34,512 nt of DNA from an uncultured Saprospiraceae bacterium (GCA_937929945.1 CALFUK010000056.1:1-34512), one strand, 5' to 3'. Positions 1 through 9,441 are shown, numbered from the stretch's first letter. Numbers and translations are program-made. The notes: generated from the letters alone by a model not told the origin.

Positions 1-535
1 AATCGAAATAGGGTTAGGCAAAAAATTAGAATTGGCAATTAAATAAAGAAGAATGCTTATTTATAACATGCTGTGATCAGGGAAAGCTAAGTCTACAGTT
101 CAAAAACGATGCTTATGCCTACGATGTAATAAATTTATCAAGCACCATACTATAGGCCTACCAGAAGCCATCATCTCAACAGGAATGTATGGTCATACCA
201 AACTAAAATCAGGAAGAATGTCGTATTTAGGAGTGTGGTGGGTCAAGGCCGCTCCAAGCTGGGTCATACACCTAACCTCTAGTAGATGAGTGATGTAACC
301 TGGGGCATTGTTCAGTTAAAATGTATGCATTGAAAAGCATGACTTATGACAGTGATCTTTGGTTTACCAATGTATTAACCCAAAAATCATTTTTCAGTGA
401 AGTATTCAATAGAGACCTAATGACGTCCTTATGATAATCATATGATCAGAAAGAACTCACTGTAGCGACTCGTGAGAAGTATGTGCGAATGTTGTAGCGC
501 CAGTTACACTTCTACAATTCAAAATACTGTCTTAG
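1..535. other. Gene-free stretch, possibly decayed coding sequence
   Basis: No convincing complete gene is visible. Short open runs exist on the plus strand: one near 100-160 reads NDAYAYDVINLSSTIL before a stop, one of about 50 codons at roughly 150-295 lies in another frame, and a 37-codon run spans 321-434. They shift frame relative to one another, as expected for a gene broken by stops and frameshifts. The first run faintly resembles the region around the first catalytic Asp of IS4-type transposases, but this is too weak to name. The 3' end of the rhodanese gene bounds the stretch. Confidence 0.35.
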
Positions 536-1045
536 CTAGTACACCTTCTCATACTTTGGGTTGGTCATCCATTTACTCCATTTTTTATTATAACAGTGAA
601 CCTCAGTTGTGGGCAAACTTTTACCGTTTACAATTGGTTTATCCTGATTAGCCCATTCGAAGATGCTACCGTATAGATTGCGCACTGAGGTGTAGCCCAT
701 TTTCTGGAGTTTCTTACCGATCTTTTCGCTGCGGTAGCCGATAGAACAATAGATCACGATGTCAGCATCCAAAGGTATATCAGCCACGGACTTCTCATTG
801 AATCGGTCGTAACCGATGTGTATGGCTCCACCTAACCGGCTCACTTGATATTCTTCCAGTTCCCTAGCGTCTAAGAGGACGACCTTATCCTGTATTTTTT
901 CTAGTTCATTCACGTAGATAAAAGGGACTGATCCAGACAGCATTTTGGAGAGTTTTCGGTCGAACTTATCATCCATGGTCGTCTGCTGAGCGGAGCCCGA
1001 TAGAATAATGAAGACAAAGAAAAGTATGGAATGTATGATTTTCAT
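536..1045 (-). CDS. Exported rhodanese-domain protein
   Basis: A 169-residue single-domain rhodanese with an N-terminal signal peptide (hydrophobic residues 5-17, then SGSAQQ), so it should act in the periplasm. The active-site loop is CSIGYRS at residues 100-106, with Cys100 as the predicted persulfide carrier; VVLLDARELEEYQ (about 55-67) is the usual N-terminal rhodanese motif. The family transfers sulfane sulfur or senses sulfur and redox state; the substrate cannot be read from sequence. It is the last gene of a three-gene minus-strand operon, starting only 23 bases after mvaD. The ATG follows an A-rich leader. Family assignment is firm; physiological role unknown. Confidence 0.9.
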   Translation of the reverse strand: MKIIHSILFFVFIILSGSAQQTTMDDKFDRKLSKMLSGSVPFIYVNELEKIQDKVVLLDARELEEYQVSRLGGAIHIGYDRFNEKSVADIPLDADIVIYCSIGYRSEKIGKKLQKMGYTSVRNLYGSIFEWANQDKPIVNGKSLPTTEVHCYNKKWSKWMTNPKYEKVY

Positions 1046-1068
1046 AATCTTGATGTTGTGGAGCTGAG

Positions 1069-2136
1069 TTATAGCGAGAATCCTTTTATTTCTTCAGGCC
1101 CTTGGCCGACTTGATCGTGAATGATTTTTTGATCTTGACAGAGAGGACGTAGCTCCTGATTCACAAAGGCAGATACGTCTGAACTAATGTCATGAGGGTA
1201 AAGTAAATGCACATTGGGACCTGCATCCAGGGTAAAATACAGAGCCTGGCCTGTGTCTTGACGGTATTGTTTGATCTTCTCGATCACCTGCAGCGTATTC
1301 GCTTTCATGAGGATGAATGAAGGATCAGAGCACATCATCAATGCATGCAGGGTCAGCGCTTCGCTCTCCATGAGGCGACCCAGTTCATGTGTATCTCCAG
1401 ACTGCAAGGCTCGGTACATGGCCCCCATGTTAGATTTAGCCTGCTTGTAGCGTTGATCTGCAAAGGCATTAGTATCCATTAGTTTGTGTCCAGCAGTAGA
1501 TGACACGGACTTTTCATCCACGCTGATGATCAAGATGTCATCATGGTAGTCTCTGTACACCTCGTGCAGACCATCTATAGGCACAGCGTATTCATCGTGG
1601 CTGTGCTCCAGGTGGCTGCTGTGCCCCCAGGCGGCTACCTCGGGGTAGACTGATCTGCAGGCGCTACCACTGGCCAGTCGAGACATGAATGATGCACGAC
1701 GCAGAAATGCTTCTGCGTTCACTTCTTTATCTGTTTGTAATCGATTTATACTGGCAATGCAGAGACACAGCGCGCTCATAGAGGAGGCTGATGAAGCAAT
1801 GCCTGAAGAGTGCGGAAATGAGTTGCGACTCTCTACTGAAAGATGCAGCTGACGCAAGAAAGGAAACGACTCTATGTTGTCATTCAGAAATTTCTCGATG
1901 CGTAGTTTGAATGCTTCATTGGGCTTACCCTCGAAGTAGAAATCGATCTGGATTTGGTCCAGATCGTAGTCAATGGATTCATACTGAATGATGGTCTCGG
2001 TAAAAGCTTGAGACAATGTGAAGCTGATCGAAGGATTGCGGGGTAGCTGATGGCCGTATTTACCCCAATACTTGACAAGGGCTATATTAGAGGGGCTCCT
2101 CCATCCTACCAGGCCTGCTTTTGTGCTGTTTTCCAA
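1069..2136 (-). CDS. mvaD: Diphosphomevalonate decarboxylase
   Basis: This 355-residue GHMP-family enzyme catalyses the ATP-dependent decarboxylation of mevalonate 5-diphosphate to isopentenyl diphosphate, the last step of the mevalonate route. WRSPSNIALVKYWGK (about 12-26) is the family signature; PHSSGIASSASS (108-119) is the phosphate-binding loop; Asp304 in TLDAGPN is the expected catalytic aspartate. Length is normal. The start is TTG, just after GGAAGAGAAG, one of the few Shine-Dalgarno-like sequences in the window; no ATG lies near the conserved N-terminus. It is 18 bases from the DUF4294 gene upstream and 23 from the rhodanese gene downstream, so the three are probably co-transcribed. 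No other mevalonate gene lies in the window. Confidence 0.96.
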   Translation of the reverse strand: MENSTKAGLVGWRSPSNIALVKYWGKYGHQLPRNPSISFTLSQAFTETIIQYESIDYDLDQIQIDFYFEGKPNEAFKLRIEKFLNDNIESFPFLRQLHLSVESRNSFPHSSGIASSASSMSALCLCIASINRLQTDKEVNAEAFLRRASFMSRLASGSACRSVYPEVAAWGHSSHLEHSHDEYAVPIDGLHEVYRDYHDDILIISVDEKSVSSTAGHKLMDTNAFADQRYKQAKSNMGAMYRALQSGDTHELGRLMESEALTLHALMMCSDPSFILMKANTLQVIEKIKQYRQDTGQALYFTLDAGPNVHLLYPHDISSDVSAFVNQELRPLCQDQKIIHDQVGQGPEEIKGFSL

Positions 2137-2154
2137 TCTTCTCTTCCTGTTTGG

Positions 2155-2862
2155 TCAGTGCCGTTTTCCATATTCCTCTGGCACCTCGTATGAAATATTC
2201 AAGTCTTGCAATACAGCATCTAAGATAGGGTTTTCTCCTTCATGATAGCCGCTTTTGAGGCGATAGCCATAGAGTTTACTGGCTTGATTCCAATAGAATG
2301 CCTTGAAGCGTCCTTGGAGATTTTTGATGAGGGTGTGCATAGGCGTATCCAGCTCTCGCTCGATCATTTTCACCAGTATCTTACCCTGTGTTTTTGAGAG
2401 CCCCGATAGCGGTTCTTCAAATTCGACTTTGAGATCTTCTGATAGCTTTTTGATGTATTTCTTGCGTTTCCGTTTTTTCATATGCTTCGTGGCGTACTCC
2501 ATCTCTCGGAATATCTTGATAGCCTCTGCTGCATAGGGATATACTTTTGCAGCGTAGTATTTATACTTGCGGTAGCGACGATATTCATCGTCATTGGCGA
2601 ATGTGCGAGGAGAGGTGACGCTCACGTCATCGATGCTGGCCAGAACGATGGTATCATCCTTGGATATAAGTACAGGGTATACCTTGCCACTGATCTCCAA
2701 ATATGTTGTGGGCAGGTCAGAGGGTGGAGTGACTTCATTTATCCCATCTGTGACAATGAAAGCAGTATCCTCCTCCATCACATAGAGACTGTCTAGGACG
2801 CTGGTCTGCCCGTAGGTGCTTATGTAAAGCAAGGATAATATGATGCATATACCGAGTCTCAT
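2155..2862 (-). CDS. DUF4294 family exported protein
   Basis: About 235 residues, with a signal peptide (MRLGICIILSLLYISTYGQT) and a C-terminal DUF4294 domain. The recognisable core runs from YRRYRKYKYYAAKVYPYA (about residue 93) through a basic KKRKRKKYIKKL stretch to KTQGKILVKMIERE and FKAFYWNQASKLYGYRLKSGY. DUF4294 is a Bacteroidota-specific family without known biochemistry; its place ahead of mvaD does not by itself assign a role. I chose the ATG at 2862; a GTG two codons upstream (2868) is also in frame. An 11-bp palindrome, AAACGGCGTTT (2872-2882), lies just upstream of the start. First gene of the operon with mvaD and the rhodanese. Confidence 0.85.
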   Translation of the reverse strand: MRLGICIILSLLYISTYGQTSVLDSLYVMEEDTAFIVTDGINEVTPPSDLPTTYLEISGKVYPVLISKDDTIVLASIDDVSVTSPRTFANDDEYRRYRKYKYYAAKVYPYAAEAIKIFREMEYATKHMKKRKRKKYIKKLSEDLKVEFEEPLSGLSKTQGKILVKMIERELDTPMHTLIKNLQGRFKAFYWNQASKLYGYRLKSGYHEGENPILDAVLQDLNISYEVPEEYGKRH

Positions 2863-3247
2863 ATACACCCAAAACGGCGTTTCTGTCCTAAAAGTTGCAA
2901 GGAGAATGTTTTCAAAAGCTTAATGATTGGTATTGTCTCATGAGATGACGCTGTGAGCTTTATTGGTGTACTTCAACCGTATATACAACTATAAAAAGCC
3001 TCGATTATGACAAGAAAGGGGTGATTTTAGTATAAGCCAGCACCAGAATACTGTTGATTGAATAAATAATCAATATGAAAGCTTATTTTAATGATTTAGT
3101 TGAGGCGAAGAGCCAAATCTGTTTTCCATTGACTCACAGCCACAAACATATAACAGATAAAACGTCTATGACCTAAATAGCTGAGGCACTCGAGAATGTG
3201 ATTAGTCTCAGTTCCAGCTCATAGACTACAGTATAAAATTCAAGCAC
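2863..3247. other. Divergent intergenic region
   Basis: This 385-base AT-rich spacer separates the minus-strand DUF4294/mvaD operon from the plus-strand esterase gene, so it should carry promoters for both. AAACGGCGTTT at 2872-2882 is a perfect 11-bp palindrome abutting the DUF4294 start. No clear TAnnTTTG box or tRNA is visible, and no open frame looks coding. Confidence 0.5.
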
Positions 3248-4111
3248 ATGAAATTTTCACTTCTAATGATACTCTTGATGACCACACTACAGCTCAATGC
3301 GCAAGAATTAGTGGATCTACCCAATAAGGATCACGACTTAGACATCAAGTGGCCTACGCCCGAAAGAGAATACCACTCCACGATCTGGGATAATCCCGTC
3401 GTCTCCAATGTATCACAACCACAGATGCAGGTCTTCCGGCCTGATCCAGCTATCGCGAATGGTAGCTCTATCATCATCTGCCCGGGAGGTGGAATGTACG
3501 CGCTTTCCATCGATAGTGAGGGTAGAGATGTGGCGCGCTGGCTGGCTAAACGTGGAGTGACGGCATTTGTACTCAAGTACAGACTGGTGCCTACGGGTGA
3601 GGACGCGACCCAAGACCTGATGACGGATGGCGCCGAGGTGATCCCGAAAGCGAAAAAGCTTTTGCCACTTGCGGTAGAGGATGGACTCAATGCACTGAGG
3701 CATGTGAGAGCAGAGTCAGAGGCTTATGGCATTGATCCAAGTAGAGTCGGCTTGATGGGTTTCTCCGCTGGAGGAGCCGTCACGATGGGCGTGAGCTATG
3801 CCGCTTCTGCTGAGACCAGACCAGACTTCCTCATACCAGTATATGCCTGGATGAACGTGGTCGAAGAGCAAGAACCGCCGACTAATCCCCCACCGATTTT
3901 TGTGGCCTGTGCCAGTGATGATCCCTTGATGTTAGCACCTGCCAGTGTGAAGATATACCAGCAATGGCTCAAGGCGGGCGTACCCGCTGAGCTGCATATG
4001 TATGCGCAGGGAGGGCACGGCTTTGGGATGAAGCCGCAGGGACTTCCCTCTGACCAGTGGATCGATCGATTAGGCGAGTGGATGACGGCGCAGGGACTGA
4101 TGGAAAAGTAG
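3248..4111 (+). CDS. Exported alpha/beta-hydrolase esterase (acetylxylan esterase-like)
   Basis: This 287-residue alpha/beta hydrolase has a signal peptide (about 1-19, ending LNAQ). The predicted triad is Ser173 in GFSAGG, Asp224 or Asp225 in ASDDPL and His257 in GGHGFG. A CPGGGMY turn near residues 78-84 occupies the position of the HGGG oxyanion loop. The pattern matches the short exported esterases of the BD-FAE/acetylxylan-esterase-like group, which remove acetyl or acyl groups from plant or algal polysaccharide fragments; that substrate is inferred from the family. It is monocistronic by layout: divergent from DUF4294 and 187 bases ahead of the unrelated SRPBCC gene. A generic exported lipase or peptidase-like hydrolase cannot be excluded. 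Confidence 0.85.
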   Translation: MKFSLLMILLMTTLQLNAQELVDLPNKDHDLDIKWPTPEREYHSTIWDNPVVSNVSQPQMQVFRPDPAIANGSSIIICPGGGMYALSIDSEGRDVARWLAKRGVTAFVLKYRLVPTGEDATQDLMTDGAEVIPKAKKLLPLAVEDGLNALRHVRAESEAYGIDPSRVGLMGFSAGGAVTMGVSYAASAETRPDFLIPVYAWMNVVEEQEPPTNPPPIFVACASDDPLMLAPASVKIYQQWLKAGVPAELHMYAQGGHGFGMKPQGLPSDQWIDRLGEWMTAQGLMEK

Positions 4112-4209
4112 AGTTAAGTAAAATAGATTTAACTTAGTTGGTGCCAACAATCATAGTTTATAAGATGATTTGATGATTTGAGGAAAAATAGAATAGATTG
4201 ATATAAAAC

Positions 4210-4237
4210 GGCAAGAGATTTTGGAATTGCCTTTTTT
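4210..4237 (+). terminator. Weak possible terminator after the esterase gene
   Basis: GGCAA (4210-4214) pairs with TTGCC (4227-4231), followed by six T residues. The stem has only five pairs and the loop is twelve bases, so this is a weak candidate supported mainly by its T-tract and by its place between two unrelated genes. Confidence 0.35.
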
Positions 4238-4298
4238 ACAGTATTTGTAGGAATTTTATGATACCCAATAAAATCGAATCTTTAAGATCAAGACACAA

Positions 4299-4781
4299 TT
4301 GAATCTAATTACTCTTAAGACTCATATAAATGCTCCAATCGAAAGATGTTTTTATCTTTCGACATCTATTGACTTACATAAAATAGCAGCTTCAAAGTCC
4401 AACGAAGAGGCAATTGCTGGTATAACTGAAGGGTTAATCAAACTAAATGAAACAGTAACTTGGAGAGCGAAACATTTTGGATTTTGGTTTATAATGAAAG
4501 TAAAAATCACAGAATATAATGAACCAAATTTTTTTGTAGATGAAATGATTTCAGGAATGTTTAAATCAATGAGACATAGACACGAATTCAAGCAAACTGA
4601 TAATGGCACTATAATGATAGACAAGTTTGAATTTTCATCTCCGCTTGGATTTTTAGGCAAGATGGTTGACTATATAATTCTTAAAAATTACATGACTACA
4701 TTTTTAGAAGAAAGAAATCAAGTCATTGTAGAATTTGCTGAATCCGAAAAATGGAAAAAAGTAATAAAAAGCGAGAGATAA
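4299..4781 (+). CDS. SRPBCC (START-like) ligand-binding domain protein
   Basis: A 160-residue protein with the SRPBCC/polyketide-cyclase-like fold: it opens with LKTHINAPIERCFYLSTSID, the usual first beta strand and helix, and ends with a long C-terminal helix (NYMTTFLEERNQVIVEF). No signal peptide or membrane segment, so cytoplasmic. Members bind hydrophobic ligands; nothing here fixes the ligand. The start is TTG (4299); no in-frame ATG precedes the conserved opening. By eye the gene is much richer in A and T than its neighbours, suggesting recent acquisition. It lies 38 bases before the ThuA fusion gene, but the composition change makes shared function unlikely. Confidence 0.8.
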   Translation: MNLITLKTHINAPIERCFYLSTSIDLHKIAASKSNEEAIAGITEGLIKLNETVTWRAKHFGFWFIMKVKITEYNEPNFFVDEMISGMFKSMRHRHEFKQTDNGTIMIDKFEFSSPLGFLGKMVDYIILKNYMTTFLEERNQVIVEFAESEKWKKVIKSER

Positions 4782-4819
4782 AATATTATTGAAAAACACC
4801 GAACATAAAATATAAGAAC

Positions 4820-7800
4820 ATGAGATTATCTATCATACTCTTTATGACTCTATGCACGCTCATTTCTTGCGGAAAGAAAGAATCAGGAGACATCCTCGTC
4901 TTCTCCAAGACTGAAGGCTTCCGGCATGAGTCCATTGCCGAAGGCATCAAGAGCATCAAGGCCATGGCCGAGTCCCAAGAGATAAATGTCGTAGCGACAG
5001 AAGACGCCAGCTATTTTGCTGAAGAAAGCCTAAAGGGCTTTAAGGTGGTGGTTTTTCTGAATACCACGGGCGACTGCCTGGACAATACCCAGCAGTACGA
5101 GTTCCAGCGATTCATACAGGCGGGAGGTGGCTATGTGGGTATACACGCAGCTGCGGATACGGAGTATGACTGGCCGTGGTATGGTAAGCTGGTCGGTGCT
5201 TATTTCGAAAGTCACCCTTCAGACCCAAATGTACAGGATGGGTCCATCGATGTGCTTAATAAGACACATGCTTCTTGCAGCCATCTGCCAGACAGATGGG
5301 ACAGAACGGATGAATGGTATAACTATAAGGAGATCAATGGAGACATCACCGTCTTGATGAACCTAGATGAGAGCACTTATGAGGGTGGGACGAATGGTAA
5401 GGATCACCCGATCGCCTGGTACCACGAGTATGATGGCGGACGAGCATTTTACACTGGTGGAGGACACACGAATGAATCATTTCAAGATGATAATTTCATG
5501 CAGCACATCTGGGGAGGCATCGAATATGCCATGGGTGATGACGATCCGATAGACTATACCAGAGCAGGTGTAGCGCCAGCGACCAATCGATTTCAAAAAG
5601 TCGTCTTCGCTGACTACCTCAATGAGCCAATGGAGCTGGAGCTGCTGCCAGATGGCAGGATCCTCTTCATCGAACGGGACGGTGCCATCAAGCTCCACGA
5701 CATTGATGAAGCTAAGACGACAGTACTGACGACGATGGAGGTATGGAGTGAGCTGGAGGATGGCCTCATCGGGATGGCTTTAGATCCTGATTATGCGAAT
5801 AACAATCGCATCTACCTCTATCATTCTCCTGTGGATGAAGTGGCTAATGTCTTATCCAGATTCGAATTATACCCGGATGATGCGGCTGACCCGCTGCGCA
5901 ACGAAATAGAAATACTCAAAGTAAAAACCCAGCGCGACGAATGCTGTCACGCAGGAGGCTCGATCGAATTTGGTCCTGATGGAAACCTATTCTTATCCAC
6001 GGGAGATAATACGAACCCTCATAAATCGAATGGCCACAGTCCAAGTGACTTCAGAGATGGCATGAGTCCTTTTGATGCCCAAAAGTCATCGGCTAATACC
6101 AATGACCTAAGAGGAAAAATTCTTCGCATCACGCCCCAAGAAGATGGTAGCTATACCATACCAGATGGAAATTTATTCGCCGATGCGGCGGAAGGTAGAC
6201 CTGAGATCTACATCATGGGCTGTCGCAATCCATACCGCATCTCCATCGATCAGCGCAATGGGACGGTGTACTGGGGTGAGGTAGGCCCTGATGCGAATGA
6301 AGATGTCGAGAAATATGGTCCCCGTGGGTACGACGAAGTCAATCAGGCGAAGCAGGCTGGATTCTACGGCTGGCCGCTCTTCATCGCCGATAATAAGCCC
6401 TACCGAAAGAGAGATTTTAATAAGGATGTCACGTCAGCATACTATGACTCAGCAGCTCCTGTGAATGAGTCTCCGAATAACACTGGTGCTGCTAATCTGC
6501 CAGCGGCTCAGCCAGCGATGATCTATTACCCATATGGAGAATCAGAGGAGTTTCCACTACTCGGTACGGGCGGTAGAAATGCGATGGCAGGACCCGTATT
6601 TTATGTGGATGATTATCCAGCCAGTGACAGTCGCTATCCAGCTTATTATGATGGTAAATTTTTCGCCTACGACTGGATGCGCGGATGGATCATGGCCGTG
6701 ACCTTTGATGAAGCGGGGAATTACAGCTCGATGGAGCAGTTTCTGCCCAATCTAGAATGGGCAAATCTCATCGATGTCGTCATGAGTCCTGAGGGAGATA
6801 TGTACACTTTGGAATATGGCAAAGGCTGGTTCTCCAAAAACCCTGATGCGACCTTATCAAGAATAAAATACAACAAGGGAAACAGGGCTCCTGTCTCTAA
6901 ATTTGATATTGATGAGAAAGCTGGTGGAGTACCGTTTACAATCGCTTTTGACGCTGCGACGGCTCAGGATCCAGATGGTGACGAGCTGAGCTACACTTGG
7001 GACTTTGGTACTGGTGATACAGCCGAAGGACAGCAGGTACAATATACCTATGAGGAAGCTGGTGCCTATGAGGCCAAGCTGACCGTGACGGATCAAGACG
7101 GGATGATCTCAGAAAGTTTGACTAAGATATATGCTGGTAATGAGCCACCAAAAGTCAGCTGGCAGCTCAATGGGGGCAATGAAAGCTTTTATTGGCCTGG
7201 GTCTAAGGTAGACTATGAGGTTGCCATCAGAGACGAAGAAGACGGCAGCATTGGCAATGGAATTCAAGCGGAGGATGTCATCGTCACTATAGATTTTCTG
7301 GAGCAAGGATATGACCAGGTAGAAATAGCCATGGGCCACCAAGCCCTCAGCGAGCTCAATCTGGGCCATCCAGGTCTGCAGCTCATCAAGAAGTCTGACT
7401 GTATGGCTTGCCACAAAGAGTACGGTATCTCAGTAGGCCCTTCTTATGAAAAGATAGCAGAAAAATATGCAGGTGATGAGAATGCCATAGCCTATCTCGC
7501 CGAGAAAATCATTCAAGGAGGAGGAGGTGTCTGGGGTGAGACTGCCATGGCGGCGCACCCTGATCTGAGTGAAGACAAAGCCAAATCCATGGCCGAGTAC
7601 ATCCTCGCTATTGAAGAGACGACTGCTGATCCAGAGAAAAGTATGCCCGTAAAAGGCGCCTATGTATTTGATAAAAGCCCTGCAGACTATCCAGATGGCT
7701 CTTACATCTTGACGGCCTCTTATGTGGACAAGGGTGCTGATGGTGCTGAGCGCCTACTGCATAAAGACATTAAGGTATTGAGGCCGCCCGTGATTCCCGC

Positions 7801-8203
7801 GGTATCAGCCACAACGATGGAGAAAGCCACAGCCTTCAAAGTGACTAAAGATATGGTCCCTGATCTGGAGAAAGAATTTGAGATTGTCATGATGAATGGT
7901 GGTGCAGAAGTGGTGTATGAAGACATTGACCTGACAGGTATCTCAGCAGTAGAGATCATCTATAATGCGATCTCTCCCTACATGGCTGGAGGTGATTTAG
8001 AGTTGCATTTGGATGAGATCGGGACTCCAGTGGGAAGTATCGAGCTATCTACATCTGATCAGATGGGCGCTGCTCAATCAGGCACCATCAGTCTGGGCAG
8101 TCCTGCGGGTAAGCATAAATTGATCTTCGTGGCCAAGGGTGGTATGTTAAGACCGACAGGAGCCATGATCAGCTTAAGATTTATTCCCAAGCAGGTCATA
8201 TAA
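4820..8203 (+). CDS. ThuA / PQQ-type sugar dehydrogenase / PKD / cytochrome c fusion lipoprotein
   Basis: This 1127-residue lipoprotein has a lipobox ending at Cys17 (LISC). Domains in order: ThuA-like (about 25-238, with GGGYVGIHAAADTEYDWPWYG), a soluble glucose/sorbosone dehydrogenase-type PQQ beta-propeller (about 255-680, with AGGSIEFGPDGNLFLSTGDN and GCRNPYRISID), a PKD domain (about 687-775), a class I cytochrome c (haem site Cys861-x-x-Cys864-His865; likely axial Met910 in AMAAHP), and a C-terminal carbohydrate-binding-like beta domain (about 1000-1127). The expected role is oxidation of a sugar at the periplasmic or outer face with electrons passed to the built-in haem. ThuA domains are tied to trehalose and 3-keto-sugar use. 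The start ATG follows an A-rich leader. The fusion type occurs in Bacteroidota; the sugar is unknown. Confidence 0.92.
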   Translation: MRLSIILFMTLCTLISCGKKESGDILVFSKTEGFRHESIAEGIKSIKAMAESQEINVVATEDASYFAEESLKGFKVVVFLNTTGDCLDNTQQYEFQRFIQAGGGYVGIHAAADTEYDWPWYGKLVGAYFESHPSDPNVQDGSIDVLNKTHASCSHLPDRWDRTDEWYNYKEINGDITVLMNLDESTYEGGTNGKDHPIAWYHEYDGGRAFYTGGGHTNESFQDDNFMQHIWGGIEYAMGDDDPIDYTRAGVAPATNRFQKVVFADYLNEPMELELLPDGRILFIERDGAIKLHDIDEAKTTVLTTMEVWSELEDGLIGMALDPDYANNNRIYLYHSPVDEVANVLSRFELYPDDAADPLRNEIEILKVKTQRDECCHAGGSIEFGPDGNLFLSTGDNTNPHKSNGHSPSDFRDGMSPFDAQKSSANTNDLRGKILRITPQEDGSYTIPDGNLFADAAEGRPEIYIMGCRNPYRISIDQRNGTVYWGEVGPDANEDVEKYGPRGYDEVNQAKQAGFYGWPLFIADNKPYRKRDFNKDVTSAYYDSAAPVNESPNNTGAANLPAAQPAMIYYPYGESEEFPLLGTGGRNAMAGPVFYVDDYPASDSRYPAYYDGKFFAYDWMRGWIMAVTFDEAGNYSSMEQFLPNLEWANLIDVVMSPEGDMYTLEYGKGWFSKNPDATLSRIKYNKGNRAPVSKFDIDEKAGGVPFTIAFDAATAQDPDGDELSYTWDFGTGDTAEGQQVQYTYEEAGAYEAKLTVTDQDGMISESLTKIYAGNEPPKVSWQLNGGNESFYWPGSKVDYEVAIRDEEDGSIGNGIQAEDVIVTIDFLEQGYDQVEIAMGHQALSELNLGHPGLQLIKKSDCMACHKEYGISVGPSYEKIAEKYAGDENAIAYLAEKIIQGGGGVWGETAMAAHPDLSEDKAKSMAEYILAIEETTADPEKSMPVKGAYVFDKSPADYPDGSYILTASYVDKGADGAERLLHKDIKVLRPPVIPAVSATTMEKATAFKVTKDMVPDLEKEFEIVMMNGGAEVVYEDIDLTGISAVEIIYNAISPYMAGGDLELHLDEIGTPVGSIELSTSDQMGAAQSGTISLGSPAGKHKLIFVAKGGMLRPTGAMISLRFIPKQVI

Positions 8204-8403
8204 ATGGGTATTCTTTGAGAGACTGTGCTTTGGCTATACTTTTATACACTCATTACAGAAAGGTGTAGCATAATAATGCAGCTGTCATCAGGTACCGTGT
8301 TTTTTTAGCCACCGACCATGCACTAAAATCAGATTTTCAGAGATATTGACTTTGCTCGTATCATCATTTTGGTAGATATAGCGTTCCTTTGTCAGACGAT
8401 CTT

Positions 8404-9441
8404 ATGGAGAAGAAATTAACAGGCTTAGGCCATTGCTATTGGTTACTGTTCGCGCTGCTGCTCAGCTGTGGCTCACCTGCTGATACCAGCACAGCAGATA
8501 CAGAAAGCTCAAGGACTGAGGGCACCGCGGACCCCATCCTGAATGGGATGAATAAAGCCGTCCAAGAAGACCCTACGAAGCTTAGCTACCGGATGGATCG
8601 GGCTAAATACCTGTATCAGCAAGAGATGTATGATCAGGCACTTCAAGATGTAGACTATGCCCTGAGCATAGACAGTATGGATGTGCAGCTGTATCACTTG
8701 AAGGCTGACATCCAGCTGGACTACTATCAGTCCCGTGAGGCCATCAAGACCTTAGAAACGGTCATCGCGCTTTATCCCGAGCGACTGCCCAGCCTTTTAA
8801 AGCTGGCTGAGTTTCACCATGTGCTGACTCAGTATGACCAGTCCATCTCTACGGTGAATCAAGTCATAGGCCAAGCTCCGCAGAATGCTGAAGCTTACTT
8901 CATGCTGGGTATGAACTTCAGAGCGATGCAGGATCTGCTTAAAGCGAAAGCCAGTTTTCAGCGGGCGGTAGAGCTGGATGCGGACCTCACTGATGCTTGG
9001 ATCATACTGGGGAATATACATGAAGAGGATCAGGACCCACTAGCCTACCAGTACTACCAGAATGCGGTGAATACGGCTCCAGACAACATCGCTGCACTTC
9101 ATTCGCTGGCTTTCTATCTGCAGAATCACGACCAGGTTTTGCCTGCCATAGACATCTATCGGCGAATCAATCAGCTGGACTCTCAATATGAAGACGCCTA
9201 TCTAAACACCGGCATTTTGTACCTCTCCATTGATTCTTTCAGTCAGGCGCGCGATCATTTTACTATTCTGAAAAAAATTAATCCTGCGAATGCCTTTGCC
9301 TATTATTACGGTGGGCTGACAGACGAACTATCTGGACAAATAGATGCCGCTCGCCAAGGCTACAAGAATGCCTTGCAGTTATCGCCCGATTATGAAAAAG
9401 CACAACAAGCCTTAGCAGATCTCAACCAATCTAACAAATGA
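8404..9441 (+). CDS. Tetratricopeptide-repeat lipoprotein
   Basis: A lipoprotein of 345 residues with lipobox cysteine at residue 22 (LLLSC), then a Ser/Thr-rich linker and about seven to eight TPR units from residue 50 to the end (for example AYFMLGMNFRAMQDLLKAKA and DAYLNTGILYLSIDSFSQA). It is likely an envelope scaffold; its partner is unknown. I chose the ATG at 8404 because it gives a compact signal peptide; an in-frame TTG at 8389 would add five residues. The stop overlaps the next gene's start by four bases (ATGA), so the two are translationally coupled. Confidence 0.88.
   Translation: MEKKLTGLGHCYWLLFALLLSCGSPADTSTADTESSRTEGTADPILNGMNKAVQEDPTKLSYRMDRAKYLYQQEMYDQALQDVDYALSIDSMDVQLYHLKADIQLDYYQSREAIKTLETVIALYPERLPSLLKLAEFHHVLTQYDQSISTVNQVIGQAPQNAEAYFMLGMNFRAMQDLLKAKASFQRAVELDADLTDAWIILGNIHEEDQDPLAYQYYQNAVNTAPDNIAALHSLAFYLQNHDQVLPAIDIYRRINQLDSQYEDAYLNTGILYLSIDSFSQARDHFTILKKINPANAFAYYYGGLTDELSGQIDAARQGYKNALQLSPDYEKAQQALADLNQSNK

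Noticed and set aside
4112-4134. AGTTAA/TTAACT hairpin right after the esterase stop
   Set aside because: Only six A/T-rich pairs with an 11-base loop and no T-run.
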